A stretch of DNA of 64,000 bases from Desulfoluna spongiiphila. GTDB lineage: Bacteria > Desulfobacterota > Desulfobacteria > Desulfobacterales > Desulfolunaceae. The notes beneath the pieces were generated by a model. It saw only the letters and a program-made list of their open reading frames with translations, ran no database searches and had not been told where the DNA came from. Of this stretch, positions 34,640 through 42,617 are shown piece after piece. Numbering within the stretch: the first letter of the stretch is position 1; the number at the start of each line of letters is the position of its first letter. Position numbers and translations under genes: made by a program. Location of the stretch: contig NZ_FMUX01000018.1 in assembly GCF_900101345.1 (NCBI RefSeq), positions 1 through 64,000 on the forward strand. Direction: 5' to 3'.

Positions 34640-37032
34640 GCCGACTCGCCTCCCTCTTCCTGGGCAAAGAGCCCCCGGCCCCGGAGGAGCCAACCCAGGA
34701 GTCCCGCCCCTACGCCATCCTCTTTGTGGATGACGAAGCCGGTGTGCTGTCGGCCATGCAGCGGATCTTCCGCAAAGAGAACTACCGGATCGTCACCGCC
34801 TCCTCCGGCGAGGAGGCCCTGGAGTGCCTCAGCCGGGAGGAAATACACGTCATCATCACCGATCACCGCATGCCCGGGATCACCGGGGCGGACCTGTTGC
34901 GCCGCATCAAACGGGAGCATCCCCAGACCATCCGCATCATGCTCACCGGCCATGCCGATGTGGGGGCCATCATGGGGGCGGTGAACGAAGGGGCCGTCTA
35001 CAAGTTCATCACCAAGCCCTGGAACGACGAAGACCTGCGCATCACCGTGGGCCTGGCCCTGGAACAATACGACCTCATCCGGGAGAACCGGGCCCTGAAA
35101 AAAAGCCAGGTCTCCCAGACAAAAAAAATCAACCAGATGAGCCGCTTCATCAACACCCACCGCAGCCAGGTGGGCTCCATCCTGATGAAGCAGAACCTCC
35201 TTCGGAAAAACGACCTTGAAAAGGCCCGGGAAATCCAGGCAAAAAAAAACCAGCCCATGCCCCAGGTACTCATGGAGATGGAACTGGTGGACGAGGGCAC
35301 TATCCTCAACGCCATCCAGCGGGAGATGGGCATCAACCGCGTCTACCCCGCGGAGTTCAGTACCCCGGAGGCCCTGGTGGCCCTGATCCCCCGGGAGATC
35401 TGCACAACCAACCTGCTGGTCCCCCTGAAACGGACGGAAACCGGGCTCATGATCGCCATGAACGACCCCAGCGAGTACCTGAAGATCGAGGATCTCCAGT
35501 TCATCACCGGCCTGCGTGTGGAGCCGGTCATCGCCACCCGCAAGGAGATCCTGAAGAAAATCGAAGAGCTGTACGGGGATGATGAGACAAGCCTGGACGA
35601 GCTCACCGTGCTGGAGCTGGAAGACCCCACCGAATCCATTGAGATCATCCTGGACGAAGAGGACGAGGAAGCCGACCTCAAAGAGCTCCTCATCGCCAAG
35701 GACCAGCCCCCGGCCATCCGCATCGTCAACGCCATCATCTCCGATGCCCTGCGCCACGCGGCCTCGGATGTGCACATCGAGCCGAAAACCAAGTACGTCA
35801 TGGTGCGCTACCGGGTGGACGGCCTGCTCCACGACAAGATCCACGTGCCCATCACCATGCACCCGGCCATCGTCTCCCGCATCAAGGTGATGGCCGAGCT
35901 GGACATCTCCGAACGACGACGCCCCCAGGACGGCCGGATTACCGTGAAGACCCCCTCGAAAATGGTGGACATCCGGCTTTCCTGCCTGCCCACCATCAAC
36001 GGGGAAAAGGTGGTCTTCCGCATCCTGGACCGCAACGCCTCCATCAAAAGCGTGAAGGACTTAGGGCTCACCAACGATGAAAAGGAGATGGTCACCCGCC
36101 TCATCAACCGCCCCCAGGGATGCATCCTCACCACGGGCCCCACGGGCAGCGGCAAGACCAGCACCCTCTACTCCCTCATGCAGGAAAACGCCTCCATCAC
36201 CAAAAACTACACCACCATCGAAGACCCCGTGGAGTACTTCATGTCCATGGCCGAGCAGGTCATGGTCAAGGAGAAGATCGGCCTGAACTTTCCCATCGTC
36301 CTGCGGGCCATTTTAAGGCAGGACCCCAACGTCATCATGCTGGGAGAGATCCGGGACTTTGAAACCGCCGAGGTGGCCTTCCACGCCGCCCTCACCGGCC
36401 ACACCGTCCTGAGCACCCTCCACACCAACGGCAGCATCCCCACCATCACCCGCCTGCGGGACATGGGCATCCAGCCCTACGTCATCGGCGAGGCCTTGAG
36501 CGGGATCATCGCCCAGAGGCTGGTGCGCCGCATCTGCGATAACTGCAAGGAAGACGAGACCCTCACCCCGGACGTCATCGATGCCCTGGGCATCAATCCC
36601 AACGGGGGAACGTTTCCCGCCTTCCGCGGCAAGGGGTGCGACCGGTGCAACAACACCGGGTACAGAGGGCGCACGGGCCTGTTTGAAATCCTCACCGTCA
36701 CCCATGAGATCAAACAGCTCATCAACACCGCGGCCTCGGAGTCCGAACTCACCCGGGCCGCCCGCTGGGCCGGCATGAAACCCCTGGTCGAAGACGGGTG
36801 GACCAAAATCAACCAGGGAATCACCACCGCCGAGGAGGTGCTTCGGGTCCTGGGCCCCCAGAACACCCTGGAGGTCAAGTGCCCCCACTGCAGCGCCAAC
36901 TTACGGGAGCGCCACCGCTACTGCCCCTTCTGCTCAGGCCGGATCCTTCTCCAGTGCATCAACTGCGGCTGCTACCTGGAGCCGGACTGGAACTCCTGCC
37001 CGGACTGCGCCACCCGTGTGGCCGACGTCTAA
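34636..37032 (+). CDS. Receiver-MshEN-GspE/PilB ATPase fusion with zinc-ribbon tail
   Basis: 798 residues. Receiver domain at about 27-145 (D76 in TDHRMPG); MshEN/T2SSE_N-like region at about 180-330; GspE/PilB secretion ATPase at about 370-735 with Walker A GPTGSGKTST (from 501), Walker B IMLGEIRDFETAE, His box HTVLSTLHTN and the CxxC pair CDNC/CDRCNNTGY; and a C-terminal double zinc ribbon (CPHC, CPFC, CINC, CPDC). The MshEN arginines that hold c-di-GMP in MshE appear replaced (SQVG, PMPQ). Such ATPases extend pili or secretion pseudopili. A receiver fused to one is unusual and suggests direct phosphorelay control. Confidence 0.9.
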   Translation: MSRLASLFLGKEPPAPEEPTQESRPYAILFVDDEAGVLSAMQRIFRKENYRIVTASSGEEALECLSREEIHVIITDHRMPGITGADLLRRIKREHPQTIRIMLTGHADVGAIMGAVNEGAVYKFITKPWNDEDLRITVGLALEQYDLIRENRALKKSQVSQTKKINQMSRFINTHRSQVGSILMKQNLLRKNDLEKAREIQAKKNQPMPQVLMEMELVDEGTILNAIQREMGINRVYPAEFSTPEALVALIPREICTTNLLVPLKRTETGLMIAMNDPSEYLKIEDLQFITGLRVEPVIATRKEILKKIEELYGDDETSLDELTVLELEDPTESIEIILDEEDEEADLKELLIAKDQPPAIRIVNAIISDALRHAASDVHIEPKTKYVMVRYRVDGLLHDKIHVPITMHPAIVSRIKVMAELDISERRRPQDGRITVKTPSKMVDIRLSCLPTINGEKVVFRILDRNASIKSVKDLGLTNDEKEMVTRLINRPQGCILTTGPTGSGKTSTLYSLMQENASITKNYTTIEDPVEYFMSMAEQVMVKEKIGLNFPIVLRAILRQDPNVIMLGEIRDFETAEVAFHAALTGHTVLSTLHTNGSIPTITRLRDMGIQPYVIGEALSGIIAQRLVRRICDNCKEDETLTPDVIDALGINPNGGTFPAFRGKGCDRCNNTGYRGRTGLFEILTVTHEIKQLINTAASESELTRAARWAGMKPLVEDGWTKINQGITTAEEVLRVLGPQNTLEVKCPHCSANLRERHRYCPFCSGRILLQCINCGCYLEPDWNSCPDCATRVADV

Positions 37033-37092
37033 AGGCTCGACCAAAAAGTCATGACACCCCTGCAATATCAGTCGCCTGAGCGATGATGCCCC

Positions 37093-38190
37093 TCACCCAT
37101 TGCCTGCCCCTTCCCTTCCCAGGCGCCCCGCCGGTTCGTACTCCACCCGATTGCGCCCATTCCGCTTGGCCCGATACAGAGCATCATCCGCCCGGGTGAT
37201 GGAGGCCTTGATGTCCTCGGACGGGGTGTACTTGGTCACCCCCACGGAGATGGTCACCCGAAAATCCGCCGGGAGGCCCTCGTAGGAGAGCCCTTCGGTG
37301 AGGGCCCTCACCCGTTCGGCGCACTGCATGGCCTCGCTGACCCCGGAATTCGTAAGGATAAGGATAAACTCCTCCCCCCCGTACCGCGCGATGTGGTCGA
37401 TGTCCCGCAGGTTTTTCTGGATGGCCTGGGCCACGGTCCGCAACACGGTGTTGCCCGCCTCATGGCCGAAGGTGTCGTTGACCCGCTTGAAATGGTCCAG
37501 ATCAAAGATGCAGATGGAAAAGGGATGGACCCCGCGGTCGCCCAAGGCCTTCTCACGCTCCAGGATCTGGAACATCTGGCGGCGGTTGAACACCTGGGTG
37601 AGGTCGTCGTGGATGGCCAGCTTCTCAATGGTGGCCATGGCCCGGGCCACCTTCTCCCTCAGGCTGGTGATGTAGCCCCCCACCAGGGAAAACCAGGGCA
37701 GCACCACCATGAGGATGAGCAGGTTCATCACCTCCAACCGGGTGTTGAACCCCGACGGGTCCTGCCGGTGGAGGAAAAAAAGCACCGCCGCGTAGCTGCC
37801 GATGGCAAAGGCGGAAAGGAAGAGGAACTGCCGCACCTTGAGCCGGAACAGCCCGTAGACAAACACCACAAGGTAGAGAAGAAGCAACCCGCCCCGGGCC
37901 TCCCCCGAATAGTAGACTCCCACCATGACCCAGAAGGTCCCCATCCCCATTTGAAACAGGGTGAGGCTCGGGTCCTTGAACCACCGGTTCAAGCCGCTCA
38001 AAAACACCGCCAGCAAGGCGATGTTGCAGAGAGTCACCAGAAAAGCGCACCGCCACAAAACGGGCCAGGGTATCTCCGAGAGCCCCATGTAGCGAACATA
38101 GGCAAACAGCCCCAACCACATGAGGTACGTGGTTGCGGCCATGGCAAACCGCTTGATCCGAAGCCCCTGATTGAATGTCGTCCCGGACAT
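37093..38190 (-). CDS. Membrane-bound diguanylate cyclase (GGDEF)
   Basis: 365 residues from the ATG at 38190. There are about six hydrophobic helices in the first 190 residues, then a GGDEF domain with active-site RYGGEEF and an inhibitory-site RxxD (RDID) five residues ahead. It therefore looks catalytically active and feedback-controlled. It makes c-di-GMP; sensor ligand unknown. It faces the receiver-ATPase gene tail to tail, separated by 60 bp. Confidence 0.92.
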   Translation of the reverse strand: MSGTTFNQGLRIKRFAMAATTYLMWLGLFAYVRYMGLSEIPWPVLWRCAFLVTLCNIALLAVFLSGLNRWFKDPSLTLFQMGMGTFWVMVGVYYSGEARGGLLLLYLVVFVYGLFRLKVRQFLFLSAFAIGSYAAVLFFLHRQDPSGFNTRLEVMNLLILMVVLPWFSLVGGYITSLREKVARAMATIEKLAIHDDLTQVFNRRQMFQILEREKALGDRGVHPFSICIFDLDHFKRVNDTFGHEAGNTVLRTVAQAIQKNLRDIDHIARYGGEEFILILTNSGVSEAMQCAERVRALTEGLSYEGLPADFRVTISVGVTKYTPSEDIKASITRADDALYRAKRNGRNRVEYEPAGRLGREGAGNG

Positions 38191-38330
38191 ACCTGTCACC
38201 CCACTCCTTGCGTTACCGGCCAGACGCATGGGAGGCTGATGCCGCCCTCACCGTGCGCACGTATCATTGCCACGGGCCCGGTCCTCTGTGGCCCGTGCTG
38301 TTTACCCCCACCGCCCTTACTGGCGCCTTA

Positions 38331-38350
38331 CTCACCTTGCCGCCGGAGGC
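38331..38350 (-). repeat. Fragment of a modular hairpin repeat, R7
   Basis: A 20-bp left-end fragment on the minus strand: GCCTCCGGCGGC followed by AAGGTGAG, as in copy R5, then unrelated sequence. It lies between the GGDEF start and the RND gene 3' end, 35 bp after the RND stop. Confidence 0.7.
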
Positions 38351-38384
38351 ATCGCTTTTGAATGTTTTATTGGTGTGCCGTCCC

Positions 38385-41300
38385 TTAGATGCGAACCCTG
38401 AAAAAAAGGGCATAAAGGGCCGGCACCATGCCCAGGGTGATCACCGTGGCAAAAACCAACCCGAAGATAATGGAGACCGCCATGGGCTCAAAAAGGGGAC
38501 CGCCCCCCACCCAGAGCGGAATGAGCCCGCCCACGGTGGTCAGGGTGGTGAGCAAAATGGGACGAAGCCGCCGCTGGGCAGCCACCACCACCGCGTCACC
38601 GGGCTCCAGCCCGTTTTCCTCGATCTCAATACGGATGCGATCAAGCAGCACGTTGGCGTTGTTGATCACAATGCCGGAGAGGGCCACCACCCCCAGAAGC
38701 GTCATGAACCCGAAATAGGACCGCGCCACCAAAAGGCCCACGGTGACCCCGATGAGCCCCAGCGGCACGATGCACAGAAGCAGGAGCGTCCGCCGCAGGG
38801 AGTTGAACTGGAGGACCAGCAGCAGCATGATCAGCATGCCGGCAAAGGGCAGTTCGTCGGCGATGGCCTGGTTGGCCTTGGCCGACTTTTCCGCCTCCCC
38901 GGCCACCTCGTAGCGATACCCCAGGCCCCAGTCCCCGCTCTGCTCCGCCAGCCAGGCCGAGACCTTTTCGTTGATGGCCAGGGCGTTGAACCCCTCGTAC
39001 AGATCGGCGTACACCTCCACGGTCCTGAGGCGGTCCCTGCGGATGATCTTGCCGTTCTGCCAGTCCGTGTCCATGCTGGCCACCTGGCTCAAGGGAACCG
39101 ACTGGCCCGTGGCCAGGCTGTAAATGCGCAGCCCCTCCAGTTTTTCGATATCGTTTCGATCCTCGGCCACGGAGCGCACCACAATGGGAATGAGGTCGTC
39201 CTCCTCCCGGTACTGCCCCACCTGGACCCCGCTTAAGGTCCCCTGAAGGGAGAGGGCGATGTCCCGGCTGGTGATGCCCGCACGCCGGGCCCGCTCCTGA
39301 TCCACCCGCACCACCAGCTTGCGGGTGCGGCGCCCCCAGTCGTCCCCCACCTCCCGGACACCCGGCTCCTCGCGAAGGTGCTCTTTGAGCCCGTCCACCA
39401 GCTTGAACAACGCGCCATCCTTCTTGCCGGAGATCCGCACCGCCACCGGATGGTTCACCGGTGGCCCCACGGAGAGACGGGACACCTTGGCCCGCACCTC
39501 GGGGAGCTCGGCATCGCAGAAATCCTGGAGCCGGGTCACCACCTCGGCCACGGCCTCAAAGGAGGTGGTGTTGATCAGCAGGTAGGAAAAGCTGCTCTCC
39601 GGAGGATCCGGCCGGTAGGAGAGGATAAATCGCGGGGCCCCCTCGCCGACGAAACTCCCCCAGTTCACCACCCCTTCTCCCCCCTCTTCCGCCATGAGGT
39701 TCTCCCGGATAAAGCCTTCCACCCGTTTTACCATGGCCTCGGTGTGGGCGATGTCCGACCCCGGGGGCGTCTCCACGGTGGCGGTGATGATGCGGCGATC
39801 CGAATCGGGCATGAACCGCTTGGGCACGTACCGGAACCCCACCATGGCGATGACAAAGGCAAGACACATGGCCGCCACAAACAGCCGCCGATGGCGAAGC
39901 ACCCCCATGAGGGCCCGTCGGTACCGCGTGTAAAACGGTGAATTGTACGCGGACTCCTTCTCCTGCCCCTTCACGCGCAGAAACCGGACACAAAACAGGG
40001 GGATCATGGTAAGGGCCAGCACCCAGGAGCTGAGCAGGGTCAGGGTCACCACCTTGAACAGGGGCGCGGTGTACTCCCCGGTGGACGATTTGGCCATGTA
40101 AATGGGCAGGAAGGCAAAGGAGGTGGTCAAGGAGGCCGTAAGCAGGGGGCGGGCAAGCTCCCTGGCGGAAGTGACCGCCGCTTCGGCGACGCTTTGCCCC
40201 TCACGCACCTGGGTCATGATGGACTCACTCATGACAATGGCGTTGTCCACCAGGATCCCCAGGGAGATCAGAAGGGCCGTCAGGGAGACCTGGTCGATGC
40301 CGATACCGAAAAAACCCATCAGCATAAAGGCCATCAGGATGGTCACGGGGATGAGGCTGGCCACGAGCAGGCCCGTCCGCAATCCCAGGCTCACCAGCAT
40401 CACCAGACAAACAATGGCGATGCTCTGCATGAGGTTGGAGAGAAAATCACTGACGCTCCGGTGCACCCGCTCGGGCTGGCGGGCCAGGAAATGGAACGCC
40501 ACGCCAATGGGGTAGAGGCCTTCCAGCCGTGTTTTAAAGGCTGTCACCTCCTTGCCCAGGGCGATGATATCCCCCCCTTCGGACATGGACACCGCAAGGG
40601 CCAGGGCCGGGGCCCCGTTAAAACGCATGAGGGTCGACGGCGGGTCCTGATAGCCCCGGGTCACGGCCACCAGGTCCTTTAAGTAGACCACCTCCTTGCG
40701 GCCCGGCACCGAGATCACCGTGTCCAGGATCTCGGCCACGGCCTCAAAATTCCCCGTGGGTTCCAGGTTGATGCGCTCCTGCCCCGACTCCAGGGCTCCC
40801 CCGGGGGTAATGATATTGCGCTGGGAGAGCACCTGCTGCAGCATGAGGGGGGAGATGCCGTACCGGGCCAGGCGCGCCGAGTTGAACTCCAGGAACACCT
40901 GCTCCTCCTGGACCCCGATAATCTCCACCTTGGCAACGTTGTCGATGCGAAGCAGCTCGTCTCGCACCTCGTCGGCCACCTCCTTGAGCTCCCGGTAGGT
41001 ATACCCCTCCCCGGTGAGGGCAAGGACCTGGCCGAAGACATCCCCGAAGTCGTCGTTGACAAAGGGACCGATGACCCCTTCGGGGAGCCGGGGGGTTTCC
41101 CGGTCCACCTTGCGCCGAAGCTCGTCCCAGAGGGGGCGCATGTTTTTGTAGGACTCGTCGATGTTCACATAGATGATGGAGATCCCGGGCCGGGATTCGC
41201 TCTCCACATAGTCAAGCTCAGAGATCTCCTGGATGGCCTTCTCCAGACGATCGGTGACCAGCTGCTCCACCCGCTCCGGGCTGGCCCCGGGAAAGTAGGT

Positions 41301-41447
41301 AGTCACCATGGCCACTCGGATGATGTACCCGGGATCCTCGTCCTGGGGCAGGCGGTGCAGGGTCACCCAGCCCCCCAGGACCACCATGAGAATCATCACC
41401 AGAGTCACCCGGTTCATGCGAATCGCCGCTTCCGTGATGTGCATCAT
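38385..41447 (-). CDS. RND-family efflux pump inner-membrane transporter
   Basis: 1020 residues, full RND length, with two six-helix halves and large periplasmic loops. The proton-relay helix reads SLGILVDNAIVMSESIM, keeping the first Asp of the usual DD pair and replacing the second by Asn. The pattern LPQDEDPGYIIRVAMVTTYFPGASPERVEQLV is typical of HAE-1-like drug or hydrophobe exporters. Its start overlaps the adaptor stop as ATGA. It is the last gene of the TetR-controlled operon. Confidence 0.92.
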   Translation of the reverse strand: MMHITEAAIRMNRVTLVMILMVVLGGWVTLHRLPQDEDPGYIIRVAMVTTYFPGASPERVEQLVTDRLEKAIQEISELDYVESESRPGISIIYVNIDESYKNMRPLWDELRRKVDRETPRLPEGVIGPFVNDDFGDVFGQVLALTGEGYTYRELKEVADEVRDELLRIDNVAKVEIIGVQEEQVFLEFNSARLARYGISPLMLQQVLSQRNIITPGGALESGQERINLEPTGNFEAVAEILDTVISVPGRKEVVYLKDLVAVTRGYQDPPSTLMRFNGAPALALAVSMSEGGDIIALGKEVTAFKTRLEGLYPIGVAFHFLARQPERVHRSVSDFLSNLMQSIAIVCLVMLVSLGLRTGLLVASLIPVTILMAFMLMGFFGIGIDQVSLTALLISLGILVDNAIVMSESIMTQVREGQSVAEAAVTSARELARPLLTASLTTSFAFLPIYMAKSSTGEYTAPLFKVVTLTLLSSWVLALTMIPLFCVRFLRVKGQEKESAYNSPFYTRYRRALMGVLRHRRLFVAAMCLAFVIAMVGFRYVPKRFMPDSDRRIITATVETPPGSDIAHTEAMVKRVEGFIRENLMAEEGGEGVVNWGSFVGEGAPRFILSYRPDPPESSFSYLLINTTSFEAVAEVVTRLQDFCDAELPEVRAKVSRLSVGPPVNHPVAVRISGKKDGALFKLVDGLKEHLREEPGVREVGDDWGRRTRKLVVRVDQERARRAGITSRDIALSLQGTLSGVQVGQYREEDDLIPIVVRSVAEDRNDIEKLEGLRIYSLATGQSVPLSQVASMDTDWQNGKIIRRDRLRTVEVYADLYEGFNALAINEKVSAWLAEQSGDWGLGYRYEVAGEAEKSAKANQAIADELPFAGMLIMLLLVLQFNSLRRTLLLLCIVPLGLIGVTVGLLVARSYFGFMTLLGVVALSGIVINNANVLLDRIRIEIEENGLEPGDAVVVAAQRRLRPILLTTLTTVGGLIPLWVGGGPLFEPMAVSIIFGLVFATVITLGMVPALYALFFRVRI

Positions 41448-42550
41448 GGGGCCTCCTGGACTTTAAGCAGCACCCGCATCCCCTCACTCAGGCGGCTCAT
41501 GCCGGCCGTCACCACCCACTCGTCCCCGGTGAGCCCGGAAAAAATCTCAAGGCCCCGCCCGGTGAGGGCCCCCACGGCCACGGGAAGGCGCCGGATGGTC
41601 GCGGTTCCCTCCCCGTCGGGCTCCGCAGCATAAAGAAAGGGCCCGGACGCGTCCTGCCCCACCACATGGGACGGCACAAGGAAGCGCTCCCCCCTGCGCC
41701 CCGGGAAACGAAAGGTCACCTCCGCGGCCATGCCGGGCAGCACCTGCCTGACCTCGTCCACAAGGCGCAGGGTCACGGGGTAGGTGGCGGCAAAGCCGGT
41801 GGCCGCCGTGCCCACCTCATACACCACGGCAGGAAACGGCCTCTCCCCCATGGCGGCAAACCGCACCGCCACCCGCTGGCCCCCCCGGATGCCCGAGATC
41901 ATCACCTCGGGTATGTCCACATGGACCTCCACCCGGCGCCCCGACGCAAGGATGGCAACGGGCACCCCGGCCCCGGTGTTTTCGTTCTCATCGGCCAGGA
42001 CCATGGTGACGGACCCGGCCACCGGAGAGACCAGGCGGGTGTACCCCAGCTGGCGATTTGCCAGGTCCCTTTTCTTCTCGATGGAGGTCACCTGGGCCGT
42101 GGACGACTCCCAGGCCGCACGGGCCCGATCCAGGTCGCTTTTGGAGATGTTGTCGTTTTCCCAGAGCCGCCGGGCCCGCTCATAGGACAAAGAGGCGTTT
42201 CTCGCCTGGGCCCTGGCCTGGTCCAGGCCCGCTTCGGCCTCCTGGACCCGCAACCGGTAGTCACGGTCGTCCAGGGCCGCCACAAGGGCCCCCTCATCCA
42301 GGAAATCCCCCACCTTCACCGGGATCTCTTTCAGGGTACCGGGCACCTTGAAACTGAGCCTGGACTCCACCGAGGCCAGGGCATACCCGGAAAACACCCG
42401 GGAGACCTCCGGGGCCACCCGCACAACCTTCTGCACGCGCACCGGCCTCAGGTGCACCTCCTCGCCCGCCCTGCCACCGGAACAACCAACGACTCCCAGT
42501 GCCAGGAGGCTTGCTCCCAGAATCACCCCTCCCCATACCCGACCGCCCAT
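41444..42550 (-). CDS. RND efflux periplasmic adaptor lipoprotein
   Basis: 368 residues with a signal peptide and lipobox LGVVGC. A barrel-sandwich half (SRLSFKVPGTLKEIPVKVGDFLDEGALVAALDD) precedes an alpha-hairpin (about 95-165) and the second half VSPVAGSVTMVLADENENTGAG, then beta-barrel and membrane-proximal domains. It bridges the RND pump and the outer-membrane channel. AAGGAGA lies just before the ATG, and the gene is 67 bp after the channel gene. Confidence 0.92.
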   Translation of the reverse strand: MGGRVWGGVILGASLLALGVVGCSGGRAGEEVHLRPVRVQKVVRVAPEVSRVFSGYALASVESRLSFKVPGTLKEIPVKVGDFLDEGALVAALDDRDYRLRVQEAEAGLDQARAQARNASLSYERARRLWENDNISKSDLDRARAAWESSTAQVTSIEKKRDLANRQLGYTRLVSPVAGSVTMVLADENENTGAGVPVAILASGRRVEVHVDIPEVMISGIRGGQRVAVRFAAMGERPFPAVVYEVGTAATGFAATYPVTLRLVDEVRQVLPGMAAEVTFRFPGRRGERFLVPSHVVGQDASGPFLYAAEPDGEGTATIRRLPVAVGALTGRGLEIFSGLTGDEWVVTAGMSRLSEGMRVLLKVQEAP

Positions 42551-42617
42551 ACCCTCTCCTTATGCGACTCCATGTCTGTTGATAGGAGTGCCCGTCATGC
42601 CGGGCACTGATCTGGTC

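Noticed and set aside
38331..38350. Possible terminator after the RND gene
   Set aside because: The GC-rich segment is a 20-bp fragment of the repeat family with no inverted partner or T-run.
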